Below the pieces are notes generated by a model that was not told the DNA's origin, did not search any database, and worked only from the letters and a program-made list of their open reading frames with translations. Positions 17,548 through 25,230 of a DNA stretch of 41,800 nt are shown piece by piece (within the stretch, counting starts at the first letter, position 1; the number at the start of each line of letters is the position of its first letter). The translations under genes and the position numbers were made by a program. The DNA comes from Bacteroidales bacterium (GTDB taxonomy: Bacteria; Bacteroidota; Bacteroidia; Bacteroidales; Muribaculaceae): NCBI GenBank assembly GCA_004557385.1, contig SFEA01000016.1, positions 1 to 41,800 on the forward strand. The letters run 5' to 3'.

Positions 17548-17997
17548 TCAGAGAACGCGAACTTTGCCAATAAGTTTTCTGATTTTACCGTTGCCGATAA
17601 CCGGTGCGTGCGGGTCCTCGGGATAAACCACCAGAACATGCCCTGGCAGCATGTCGACGAAAGCCGTTGGGCGGTCGTCGGAGAGTTCGCAGTCGCCAGC
17701 TTCGTCGTAAGGCTTGCTGAAGTGCTTGATTTCGCCCAGCGGTTTCCACCCGATGGTTTCGTTGCCCTCGAGCAAGATGTGCACGTCGATGTATTTGCGG
17801 TGAATCTCAAGCACTTGGGCATCGCGAGCCACGCCCTCGGCAAGCGAATTGTTGATGAAGAGGTTGTCGCCGTCGATTTCTATTCGCCCGAGCGGAGCGT
17901 CGAGCAGATTGTGCTGCTTCACATAGTCGAACAGCGTTTTGAACAAAGGATGCAGCGGCTCGATGCGCTGGCTATCGTTGAGTGTTGTAAGTATCAT
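17548..17997 (-). CDS. nanQ: YhcH/YjgK/YiaL (NanQ-like) sialate anomerase
   Basis: A 149-residue cytosolic cupin-like protein. The family includes E. coli NanQ (YhcH), which speeds interconversion of Neu5Ac anomers so that the lyase receives its preferred form; YiaL and YjgK relatives act on other sugars. Visible family marks are 'HPLFKTLFDYV' at residue 16, 'EIHRKYIDVHILLEGNETIG' in the middle with clustered His/Glu metal ligands, and 'VYPEDPHAP' near residue 125. Length matches the family (about 150). It follows the kelch gene by 26 bp in a run of sialic-acid genes, which favours a sialate role. It is unusual that NanM-like and NanQ-like genes sit side by side. Confidence 0.85.
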   Translation of the reverse strand: MILTTLNDSQRIEPLHPLFKTLFDYVKQHNLLDAPLGRIEIDGDNLFINNSLAEGVARDAQVLEIHRKYIDVHILLEGNETIGWKPLGEIKHFSKPYDEAGDCELSDDRPTAFVDMLPGHVLVVYPEDPHAPVIGNGKIRKLIGKVRVL

Positions 17998-18023
17998 AAC
18001 TATTATGGTTGGTTTTGCGATGT

Positions 18024-19127
18024 TTATAATTCAATTTTGCTCACGTTGGCAGCTCGTATGCCAGGCTTCACTTCGCCGCCGATGCAATAGAACACATTGC
18101 TTGTGGCTGCTGCCAACGCAGCTCCGGCGCGCGCCAGAGGGGCATAGGAGCCAATCGTGGTCCATTGTTGTGCATCGGTGTCGAACACATAAAGCACTTG
18201 GTTGAAGCGATACCATTCGGGCGGCTGCTTGAGATATTCGTCTTTAGCAACGAGCGAGTAGGTGCCGCTTATGGCGTCGAGGAAAATGTTGCGGTTCACG
18301 CCACCGGCAGCCACTATCCTGCCATTGGCATAGGCAACCGCGGCGCCGCCCGAAAGCGTCACCTCGCTGCCATCGGCATCCACAGGTGCAGGCATTGGTC
18401 GGCATGCGCCTTGCCCGAGATTGATGGCAATGCCAGAGGTGTATACCTCAGCCTCGATGCTGTCGCCTTGTGCGGGCTGGAATCCGCCCCACACATACAG
18501 CGTGCCGTTGACAACGGCGCACACAGGCTGCACCCGTGCTTCGGGCAGGGTGGCTATCTGCTGCCAAGCGGCGTAGCGGTCGGCAAGGTTGAGCGAATAT
18601 ACGGCGTTTGAAGGCACACCGCTTGCGTTTCCGCCCACGATGTAAGCCGTGCCGTTGCTCACGCATCCAGCTGCATTATCAATGGCTACAGGCAGCGAAG
18701 GCAATTGTGAGATATGGGCTTTTCCGCCAATCAGGTTAATGCCCATCACGGCAGTGCGGCTGCCAAGGGCATTGCTGCCGCCAGCCACAATCAGGCTGTC
18801 GCCCGAGGGCAACGACACGCCGTAGGCAAGCGGTTCGGGCAGCTTGCCCACGCACTGCCATTGCAGAGAGTCGCCACTTGTTGATGCGGCATATATGCCC
18901 GAGTAGAAGCACTTTGTGCCGCCGTCGGCAGCCGGCACCTGCGCAAAGTTGGCGCCGCCAGCCATAATTAGCGTATTGTTGCATACGGCAGCAAAGCAAG
19001 CCGACACGCCTTGCTCATATCCCGGTTCAGCGTCGGGCCATCCGGCAAGTGTGTTCACTTGCGGCGAGTGGCTACAACCTGCTGCGGCGAGTGCTGCAAG
19101 GCAAATGGCTGCTGCGTATGTTTTCAT
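18024..19127 (-). CDS. nanM: Kelch-repeat lipoprotein, N-acetylneuraminate mutarotase-like
   Basis: A 367-residue predicted lipoprotein. The start at 19127 gives lipobox 'LAAAGC' with cysteine at residue 17; the longer frame upstream has no signal and overlaps the transporter gene. Six kelch blades are marked by Gly-Gly pairs: 'MAGGANF', 'VAGGSNA', 'VGGNASG', 'VWGGFQP', 'AAGGVNR' and 'CIGGEVK'. NanM proteins are six-bladed kelch enzymes of the periplasm that convert alpha-Neu5Ac to the beta anomer before uptake. The gene lies 46 bp after the MFS transporter and 26 bp before nanQ. As a lipoprotein it may sit on the outer or inner membrane facing the periplasm. Other kelch lipoproteins exist, but the context makes NanM the best reading. 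Confidence 0.82.
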   Translation of the reverse strand: MKTYAAAICLAALAAAGCSHSPQVNTLAGWPDAEPGYEQGVSACFAAVCNNTLIMAGGANFAQVPAADGGTKCFYSGIYAASTSGDSLQWQCVGKLPEPLAYGVSLPSGDSLIVAGGSNALGSRTAVMGINLIGGKAHISQLPSLPVAIDNAAGCVSNGTAYIVGGNASGVPSNAVYSLNLADRYAAWQQIATLPEARVQPVCAVVNGTLYVWGGFQPAQGDSIEAEVYTSGIAINLGQGACRPMPAPVDADGSEVTLSGGAAVAYANGRIVAAGGVNRNIFLDAISGTYSLVAKDEYLKQPPEWYRFNQVLYVFDTDAQQWTTIGSYAPLARAGAALAAATSNVFYCIGGEVKPGIRAANVSKIEL

Positions 19128-19173
19128 CGACCACATCTTGGGAATGTTTTGTGTTATGAAATGTGATAGTGGG

Positions 19174-20409
19174 TTATTCCATATTTTCGGTTTTCGGGCG
19201 CAGCACGCAAAGTTGCAGCACAACGGCAATTGCCACCACAATTGCCATGAAGGCGAAGCTGACGCCAAGGTCCATGCCGCCATCTTTGAGTTTGCCAAGC
19301 AGCTGAGTGACGATGGCACCGGCCACCACGCCGGTCATGTTCATGATGCCGTAAGCCGTAGCGCGATATTTGCTCGACACGAATTGACAGAGAATTGGCA
19401 TATTGTTGGTGTCGAAAATACCGTAGCCAATGCCGAACAAGAGTCCGGCTGCCACCACGCCAACCACGTTGTGCGACGTGCCCAACAGCACCAGCGACGG
19501 AATCATCATGGTTAGACCGATGGCTGAGGTGTAGACGCGGCCTCGTATGTTGCGCTTCACCCAGCGGTCGGACAGCATGCCGCCCACAATCACGCCTACA
19601 AACGACGAGGCGGCAATGGTGATGGTTGACAGCGGTCCGGCTTGTGCCATGTCGATGCCCAAACTGCCTGCAAACAGCGTCGGCAGCCAGTTCTTTGTTG
19701 CCCATCCCGGCAGACTAAGCACGGCAAAGTAGAACAGAATCACGCCAAACGCTATGCTGGAGAACAACACTGGAAATGCTTTCCAGATGCTTTCCTTCGG
19801 GGCGACGGGAGCATCGGCGATGGGAGTTGCTGCGGTGGTGCGTTTTTCGCGAAGGAAGGCAATGAGCACCAGCGAATAGGCTATGCCAATCAATCCGAAG
19901 CTGAAGAAAGCGGTGTGCCACGAGAAGGCGGCAGCTACGGTAGCGCCGAATCCGCCGATGGCTTGACCCACATATAATCCGGTCATGTGAATGCCCACGG
20001 CAAGCGAGCACGAGCGCCCGGTGTGATAGTCGGCAATGAGCGACAGCGCCGCCGGCATGTAGAGCGCTTCGCTAACACCCATGAGTGCACGCAGCAAAAG
20101 CACCTGATTGTAGGTTGTGGCAAAGCCCATGAGCAGAGTCACAGCCGACCACACAAACAGGCTGCCCACGATGAGCCATTTGCGGTTGAGGCGGTCGCCT
20201 ATGATGCCCGATATTGGGCTCATCACGGCATAAATCCACAGGAACACCGACATCAAGATGCCAAACGCCTCGGCGCTTTGCAGCTCCACAATGTCGATTC
20301 CCATAGCCGACTGCATGGTCGACAGCATCTGTCGGTCCATATAGTTGAGCAGTGCCACTACCCAAAGCAGTGCCACCACTATCCAAGCGTAGTATTTGTT
20401 GTTTTGCAT
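19174..20409 (-). CDS. nanT: MFS transporter, NanT-like (sialic acid uptake)
   Basis: A 411-residue, 12-segment major facilitator. The start at 20409 ('MQNNKYYAWIVVALLWVVAL') removes 24 polar residues of the longer frame, which cover the intergenic hairpin. The motif 'LNYMDRQMLS' in helix 1 and 'GIIGDRLNRKWLIVGSL' between helices 2 and 3 are typical of the anion:cation symporter branch, which includes hexuronate and sialate transporters. 'GGMLSDRW' marks the second half. It sits between the epimerase and the mutarotase, matching nan operons of Bacteroides where the lyase, epimerase and an MFS NanT are grouped. A terminator-like hairpin separates it from the epimerase gene. Confidence 0.88.
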   Translation of the reverse strand: MQNNKYYAWIVVALLWVVALLNYMDRQMLSTMQSAMGIDIVELQSAEAFGILMSVFLWIYAVMSPISGIIGDRLNRKWLIVGSLFVWSAVTLLMGFATTYNQVLLLRALMGVSEALYMPAALSLIADYHTGRSCSLAVGIHMTGLYVGQAIGGFGATVAAAFSWHTAFFSFGLIGIAYSLVLIAFLREKRTTAATPIADAPVAPKESIWKAFPVLFSSIAFGVILFYFAVLSLPGWATKNWLPTLFAGSLGIDMAQAGPLSTITIAASSFVGVIVGGMLSDRWVKRNIRGRVYTSAIGLTMMIPSLVLLGTSHNVVGVVAAGLLFGIGYGIFDTNNMPILCQFVSSKYRATAYGIMNMTGVVAGAIVTQLLGKLKDGGMDLGVSFAFMAIVVAIAVVLQLCVLRPKTENME

Positions 20410-20457
20410 GATGTTGTATTTTAGGGTTTTTATGGTTGAAATACAGATGGGCTTATG

Positions 20458-20512
20458 AAAAAGTGAAAAAATGATTTGCATCGGTGGAAGGGGATTTTGC
20501 GATGCAAATCAT
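20458..20512 (-). terminator. Terminator-like hairpin inside the nan operon
   Basis: Perfect 12-bp arms ATGATTTGCATC (20471-20482) and GATGCAAATCAT (20501-20512) enclose an 18-nt loop. On the minus strand the stem is followed at once by TTTTTCACTTTTT. It lies 23 bp beyond the epimerase stop codon and before the transporter gene. Since genes continue on the same strand, it may attenuate or set the 3' end of a nanA-epimerase transcript. Confidence 0.65.
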
Positions 20513-20534
20513 ATATGAGTGTACGCTACGCGTG

Positions 20535-21734
20535 TCAGCTGTTGAGTTTGTCGAGAATCTCGTTGCAGAGCATATACGACTTAATGAGCATGCGAGGCAC
20601 ATGGAACGGACCTTTGAAGATGTTGCCCTTGGCAGGCTGAGCCACCGAGCCGTCGCGATGCAGATAGCCGTACCATTCGCCGTACTCGTTGTCGGGGAAG
20701 TGAGCGTAGGTCCAGTCGCTAATCAGGCGGTGGCGTTCGATGAAGCGTTCGTCGCCGGTGGCGAGGTAGGCGTAGAGCGACGAGATGATGGTTTCGCACT
20801 GCGGCCACCAGAACTTCATGTCCTGCGAATAGTCCTGACACGGACGGTTCAGAGCGTCGCGGAAGTTGATGATGCCGCCATATTGCTCGTCCCAGCCCCA
20901 TTGCCACGACCAGTCGAAAATCTCGAGCGCCATGCTGGTGATATCGTTGTCCCAGCTGCGGTGCTTGGCTTCTTCGAGCAGGAACCACACCGATTCGATG
21001 CAGTGTCCGGGGTTGATGGTGCGTCCGGCAATGGTGTCGATGAATTCGCCATTCGGACCCACACATTCAAGCAGCGCCTTGAGTTCGGGGTGAACAAAAT
21101 ACTTCTTCAGGGCGGCAATCGATTGGCTTATTTGCTCGTCGAGCGCCGGGTCGGTGATTGCGGCGCGTATTCGCGAAGCCGTGTTGATGAGAATCATTGT
21201 GAGCGAGTGGCCTTGCGTCTTCACCGAGTCGCAGTATTTAGCCGGCAGGATGCCCGGGGTGGCAACAAAACGATGAATGTTGTTGAACACATTCAGCGCC
21301 TTTTCGGCGTAGGTCTTGTCGCCCGAAGCGATAGAATACTCCGACATGGCAATGGCGGCAAAGCATTCCGAGAACACATAGCGGCGCATTCTAATGGGTG
21401 TGCCGTCGGCTTCCACTTCAAAATACATGCGTCCGCGCTCGTCGGTGCAGTGCTGTTCGATGAAGTCGATGCAGCTGCGCGAGGCTTCGAGCCACTCGGG
21501 CTTGCGCTCGATGTTGTTGTAGGCAAAAGCGGCTATAAAGCCAAAACGGCCCTGAAACCACACCGACTTGGTGGTGTCGTAGATTTTTCCGTCGCGGTCA
21601 AGGCATGTGTAAACGCCGCCGTTCACGCGGTCGAAACCGTTCTTCATCCAAAAAGGCATGATGTTGTCAACCAGTTCGGCGCGATAGCGATTTTTCCAAT
21701 ATTGCAGATAAACTTTAATTTCTTCGGTTGTCAT
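20535..21734 (-). CDS. nanE: N-acylglucosamine 2-epimerase (AGE/RnBP family)
   Basis: A 399-residue cytosolic epimerase expected to convert ManNAc, released by the lyase, to GlcNAc. It is of the AGE (renin-binding-protein) alpha6/alpha6-barrel family, not the smaller ManNAc-6-phosphate NanE of enterobacteria. Marks are 'LVDNIMPFWMKNGFDRVNGG' near residue 22, 'SVWFQGRFGFIAAFAYN', 'RRYVFSECFAAIAMSEY', 'TQGHSLTMILIN' and 'NPGHCIESVWFLLEEA' with the conserved catalytic-type histidines, and 'WWPQCETIISSLYAYLATGD'. Length is normal for AGE (about 400). It lies 43 bp after nanA. This implies the Bacteroides-type route in which GlcNAc is phosphorylated later by a ROK hexokinase, which is not in the window. 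Confidence 0.92.
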   Translation of the reverse strand: MTTEEIKVYLQYWKNRYRAELVDNIMPFWMKNGFDRVNGGVYTCLDRDGKIYDTTKSVWFQGRFGFIAAFAYNNIERKPEWLEASRSCIDFIEQHCTDERGRMYFEVEADGTPIRMRRYVFSECFAAIAMSEYSIASGDKTYAEKALNVFNNIHRFVATPGILPAKYCDSVKTQGHSLTMILINTASRIRAAITDPALDEQISQSIAALKKYFVHPELKALLECVGPNGEFIDTIAGRTINPGHCIESVWFLLEEAKHRSWDNDITSMALEIFDWSWQWGWDEQYGGIINFRDALNRPCQDYSQDMKFWWPQCETIISSLYAYLATGDERFIERHRLISDWTYAHFPDNEYGEWYGYLHRDGSVAQPAKGNIFKGPFHVPRMLIKSYMLCNEILDKLNS

Positions 21735-21777
21735 AAACTAAGGGTGGATTATTGATGAATCAGTTTTTGTTGATGTT

Positions 21778-22695
21778 TTAGAATTTATTGCATCGTTCAA
21801 AGAATCCAATGGCTTGCAATTCCTGCTTCATGGCAGCTTCTTCGTCGAGCGTCATGTTGCGGAAAGGCACGCGGTTAGGACCGAGGTCGAGCCCGATGAG
21901 CTTCATTATTCGTTTGCCGCCCACGATGTTGCCGCGGTAGTGGCAAATCACGTTAATCACCTCTTGAGAGAAGTTTTGGCGTTCGCGAGCCGATTCGAGG
22001 TTGCCATTCTTCCAGTCGTCGATAATTCCCACCAGTTCGCGGCCGTTGTAGTTGGTGGTGCCTCCGATGCCGCCTTGTGCACCGCCTTGTGCCAGGCTCG
22101 GCAAGATGGTTTCGTCCTGACCGTGCAGCATGTCGAATTTTCCGTTGGCATACAGTCGGCATTGGTTGTATTCGTAAAGGCTCTCGAAAGTGTATTTGAT
22201 GCCGGCAAAGTTGGGTATGCGGCCGTCAACAGCCTTCAGCAGGTCAACCATAGGCAGGAACGCGCCGTTGAAAGCGGGTATGTGATAGTAATAGAAGGGC
22301 AGCTTTGGAGCAGCGCTGGCAATAGCCTCGCAGTATTCCACAAGCTCCTCGATGCGACCGATTTTCGGGAACGGCGGCGCCATCGACCCAATGCCCCATG
22401 CGCCAATGCTTTGTGCGTGCTCGGCAAGGCGTACACTCTCGCGCAAGCAGCAGCTGCCCACGTGCACAATCACTTTGAAATCTTTAGGAACAGCAGCCAT
22501 CCATGCTTCGGCAAGGCGCATGCGTTCGTCGGTGGTGAGCATATAGCCTTCGCCCGACGAGCCGTTGATAAACACACCTTTGAGCCCGTTCTTTGCCAAC
22601 ATGGCAGCGTAAGCGGGAATAGGTTCGTAATTCACATCGCCATTCTCGTGCATCGGGGTGAACGGTGCATCGATGAGTCCTTTTATTTTTTCCAT
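21778..22695 (-). CDS. nanA: N-acetylneuraminate lyase (DHDPS/NAL family)
   Basis: A 305-residue TIM-barrel aldolase that splits Neu5Ac into ManNAc and pyruvate. The ATG at 22695 is preferred to the adjacent GTG at 22698. Diagnostic elements are 'LIDAPFTPMHENGDVNYE' at the N-terminus, 'GVFINGSSGEGYML' near residue 40 (pyruvate-carboxylate loop), the catalytic tyrosine region 'PFYYYHIP' and the Schiff-base lysine in 'FAGIKYT' near Lys167. Length is typical. It is the first gene of the nan cluster, 43 bp before the epimerase, behind a -7 box at 22791-22798 and a leader with a hairpin at 22739-22772 (AGGCGC/GCGCCT). Confidence 0.94.
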   Translation of the reverse strand: MEKIKGLIDAPFTPMHENGDVNYEPIPAYAAMLAKNGLKGVFINGSSGEGYMLTTDERMRLAEAWMAAVPKDFKVIVHVGSCCLRESVRLAEHAQSIGAWGIGSMAPPFPKIGRIEELVEYCEAIASAAPKLPFYYYHIPAFNGAFLPMVDLLKAVDGRIPNFAGIKYTFESLYEYNQCRLYANGKFDMLHGQDETILPSLAQGGAQGGIGGTTNYNGRELVGIIDDWKNGNLESARERQNFSQEVINVICHYRGNIVGGKRIMKLIGLDLGPNRVPFRNMTLDEEAAMKQELQAIGFFERCNKF

Positions 22696-22790
22696 CACTA
22701 AATAGGTGTTTTTTAGGTTTAATCAGTATTTTTTGTATAGGCGCATAGCATGGGCTCGGTGGTGTGGCGCCTCATTGCCAAAGCCTCTCA

Positions 22791-22798
22791 CAAAGATA
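22791..22798 (-). promoter_or_regulatory. -7 box upstream of nanA
   Basis: Minus-strand TATCTTTG matches TAnnTTTG, 95 bp before the nanA start, giving a leader of about 90 nt that contains the hairpin 22739-22772. A TTTG at -33 is absent. A second -7-like box, TAACTTTG, lies at 23228-23235 and would give a much longer leader. Confidence 0.45.
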
Positions 22799-22927
22799 AC
22801 TTTTTTTGACGTGATTAATTGTAGATTTTACAAAAAAATAACAACAATAAGTTTAACTTTTTGCTTTGCCTTGCATCAAACATTCGGAAACACTAAAAAC
22901 AATGCAACATTAAATACTCTAATTTTG

Positions 22928-22970
22928 CCCGAGTGCCGGTCGTGACGACTCCGCACTCGGGTTTTGTTTT
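22928..22970 (+). terminator. Orphan terminator-like hairpin, plus strand
   Basis: CCCGAGTGC (22928-22936) pairs with GCACTCGGG (22953-22961), with an inner GTCG/CGAC stem, and is followed on the plus strand by TTTTGTTTT. No convincing plus-strand gene precedes it; the 79-codon frame ending at 22945 has no supporting features. On the minus strand no T-run follows. It may end an unannotated RNA or an antisense transcript from the nan promoter region. Confidence 0.5.
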
Positions 22971-23333
22971 GGCTGATACCATCGGTGTGACGGGGTGTAT
23001 AAACAACCACCCCGCGACACTTGCTTCACAGCGAATGTCGCGGGTATTCTCTAAACAATCTATTTAGCTTATATTTTTTATTTGATGATTTGTAGTCGAT
23101 GTTTTTTAAAGGGTATGCAGCAAGAATGTTGTCATTATCATAAAAGATGGTAACTATATGCATTGTGCTATTGTTTAACTTTGCGGACTCATGGTTTGTT
23201 ATTAATTATGAGTTTTTGTTTCTGATGCAAAGTTATGGGGTAAAAATCAAAAAAACATTGCACTATTTTACAATTATGTTGCATTAATTTGCGAAATTGC
23301 CTCGATGGAGGTGTGATTAGCCTTGCGGGGGTG
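22971..23333. other. Gene-free region with hairpin and facing promoter boxes
   Basis: No gene is supported. CCCGCGACA (23011-23019) and TGTCGCGGG (23036-23044) form a 9-bp GC-rich hairpin. TAACTTTGC (23176-23184) and GCAAAGTTA (23227-23235) are a perfect 9-bp inverted pair, each a promoter -7 box on opposite strands, facing each other. CTCAT/ATGAG repeats lie inside them. The rest is AT-rich. Confidence 0.5.
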
Positions 23334-23562
23334 TGTGCAACCGCGCCGCCAATATGGGGTTAAAGGGGCTGTAACCGCTCACGCAGTTGATATTGCCGGC
23401 AATGCAATTGCTATGTAGGGGCGTTACCCGCAGATGGCGCGTTTGGGTCTCACACAGATTAATCAGATTGATAAGATTTATCTGCGCAAATCTGCGCTTT
23501 CAGTGAGAACCTGCCGGGTGTAATGAATATGTCAGACCCGTCGGACAAGTCTGACAAGTCGG
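23334..23562. repeat. Dispersed repeat copy plus 9-bp tandem tail
   Basis: The segment from the CAACCGCGCCGC-type module through 23371-23460 aligns with 41703-41797, diverged in its palindromic core and nearly identical at the end: 23439-23460 equals 41776-41797. It continues with the CAGATT/AGATT and 'TCTGCGCAAATCTGCG' style short repeats (to about 23498). A 9-bp tandem repeat at 23531-23562 follows (GTCAGACCC, GTCGGACAA, GTCTGACAA, GTCGG). It lies directly downstream of the glycosyltransferase stop codon. No coding potential is seen. Confidence 0.75.
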
Positions 23563-23588
23563 GAGGTAGCGACTATGTCACAAAACGC

Positions 23589-24695
23589 TTATTTTTTGTA
23601 TAGGCTGGTGTATAGGTTGGTTATTTTTTCGAAGAAGTGTTCGTAGTTTAGGTTGGAGTTGAAGTGGGTAAGCGCAGTGGCGCCGAGCGAATGGCGCAGC
23701 TGCGTGTCGTCGATGAGCGTCTGCATGGCGTCGGCAAGCTCCGAGAAGTCGCCGGGTGTAACCAGCAGGGCGTTTTCGCCATGGCGCAGATATTCTACCT
23801 GGCCGCCGCTGGTGGTGGCGATGTGTGCCTTGCCACTCATCATATATTCGAGGTTGCTTATGCCAAAAGGCTCGCGCCAGGTGGCAGGCAGCACGCCAAA
23901 GTCGGCTTGGGCAATGAGTTTATGCAACTCGCTTTGGAATCCGAGGAACGACACGTTGTTGTGCAGCTGGTTCACTTCCACAAACTGCTTCATGCGCTTC
24001 ATGAAACGCGGGCTGCCGTCGCCCACGATGACGAGGTGAAACGCTTGTTTGTCGAGCTGTGCAACAGCGCGCAGCAGCACGTCGACGCCTTTTTCCTTGC
24101 ACACACGACCGTGAAACATGATTAGTGCAGCTTCGTCGGGTATGTTGTAGGTCTTGCGAATGTCGATGGCAGGGGTGCCGGTTTCAATGGGGCGAATGCT
24201 GTCGTGAATCACCGAGGCTCGTTCGCGAGGAAACCGCTTGGCGTGGTTGATAAACTCGTCGTATTGCACCTGCGACACGAAGATGATGTGGTGAATTTCG
24301 CTGAGTATGCGGCGATAAAGAAAACCCGTCTTTGGGCGCTCCACACTGTGCGAGGTGAGCACCACGCGGTTGTTGGGGTTTTCCGAGATTTTGTTGGCGA
24401 GCACTGCGGTGGCGGCGTCCTTGAAGTTGTGCACATGCAAGATGTTGCGTCCGCGCTTTATTTGCCGGGCGAGGCGTATGGGCGAGTCGAGGTCGCTCAG
24501 GCTCTTGAGTGGCAGCGTGGAAATGGGTATTTCCAGTCGGCGGAAGTGCTTGATGATTTTTGGGCGCTGCTGCGTGACGATTTCCATATAGAAGTCGTTG
24601 TTGTGCAGCTCGCGTATGTGGGCGGTGAGGTCGAAAGCATATTGCTCGGGGCCTCCCCATTGTTTGTCGGACACTATTTGATATATATTTAGCAT
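23589..24695 (-). CDS. GT4-family glycosyltransferase
   Basis: A 368-residue cytosolic, GT-B fold enzyme. The start at 24695 ('MLNIYQIVSDKQWGGPEQYAF') is preferred because the N-terminal donor-fold loop begins there and the earlier frame runs through the leader hairpin. The acceptor domain comes first. The C-terminal donor domain shows 'IMFHGRVCKEKGVDVLLRAV', 'LVIVGDGSPRFMKRM', 'NVSFLGFQSELHKLIAQADF' and the E-x7-E signature in 'REPFGISNLEYMMSGKA'. Such enzymes add hexoses to LPS, capsule or glycolipid. It stands alone, without other polysaccharide genes, and has its own promoter and leader hairpin. The substrate is unknown. Confidence 0.9.
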   Translation of the reverse strand: MLNIYQIVSDKQWGGPEQYAFDLTAHIRELHNNDFYMEIVTQQRPKIIKHFRRLEIPISTLPLKSLSDLDSPIRLARQIKRGRNILHVHNFKDAATAVLANKISENPNNRVVLTSHSVERPKTGFLYRRILSEIHHIIFVSQVQYDEFINHAKRFPRERASVIHDSIRPIETGTPAIDIRKTYNIPDEAALIMFHGRVCKEKGVDVLLRAVAQLDKQAFHLVIVGDGSPRFMKRMKQFVEVNQLHNNVSFLGFQSELHKLIAQADFGVLPATWREPFGISNLEYMMSGKAHIATTSGGQVEYLRHGENALLVTPGDFSELADAMQTLIDDTQLRHSLGATALTHFNSNLNYEHFFEKITNLYTSLYKK

Positions 24696-24723
24696 TGCTC
24701 GATGGTTGATAAACAGGTTAACT

Positions 24724-24745
24724 TGCACCCCGTCGCAGGGGTGCA
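24724..24745 (-). other. Hairpin in the glycosyltransferase leader
   Basis: TGCACCCC (24724-24731) and GGGGTGCA (24738-24745) form a perfect 8-bp stem with a 6-nt loop. It lies between the -7 box at 24765-24772 and the start codon at 24695, so it is in the 5' untranslated leader. Confidence 0.6.
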
Positions 24746-24764
24746 CTTGCATTTTCGTTGTCTA

Positions 24765-24772
24765 CAAATATA
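24765..24772 (-). promoter_or_regulatory. -7 box of the glycosyltransferase gene
   Basis: Minus-strand TATATTTG matches TAnnTTTG, 69 bp upstream of the start codon. No TTTG at -33 was found. Confidence 0.5.
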
Positions 24773-25230
24773 ATAGTTTTCTGCCATAACATCATCACAT
24801 TGGGCCGCGGAATTAATGAAAAAACTTTTTTGTGGTGTGGTGAGACCATGCCTAAATTTGATGCAGTATCAAAGTTGTAACTACCTATTAATTAGCACAA
24901 TAATGCACAAATTTTTAGGTGTGCAAGTCAGGAAACAGGTATTTGTTGCCGTATGCAAAAGTGGCAAATGTCGATGTTATGACATAGTGAAATCCTACGT
25001 GTAAAACTATGATTAGGGGCAAATAATATATAATTACCTTTATTTACATATAAAAGAATTGCATTTTTCTTGTCATGTTATATCGCTCATGACAAGAAAC
25101 TGTGAATTTTTTTACATGTCAGCTTCCTCAAAGCAAGGAATTGCTCATTTCTTTATGCGTGATGATTGTTTCGCCAGTTACTTGACCGTATTCACCTTTT
25201 TTCATAAACATATTTACCAATTCGGTATTA
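24773..25230. other. AT-rich gene-free stretch with an 18-nt direct repeat
   Basis: No gene is supported; the 62- and 67-codon plus-strand frames have no signal peptide, motif or ribosome site. TTAATGAAAAAACTTTTT occurs at 24813-24830 and again at 25228-25245. The stretch may be decayed coding DNA between the glycosyltransferase and the small secreted protein. Confidence 0.45.

Noticed and set aside
20484..21755. 423-codon plus-strand open frame opposite the epimerase
   Set aside because: The minus strand encodes an unmistakable AGE epimerase; the plus frame shows no family motif.
22706..22945. 79-codon plus-strand frame before the orphan terminator
   Set aside because: Starts inside the nanA leader, has no signal peptide or motif, AT-rich composition, and its end lies within the hairpin.
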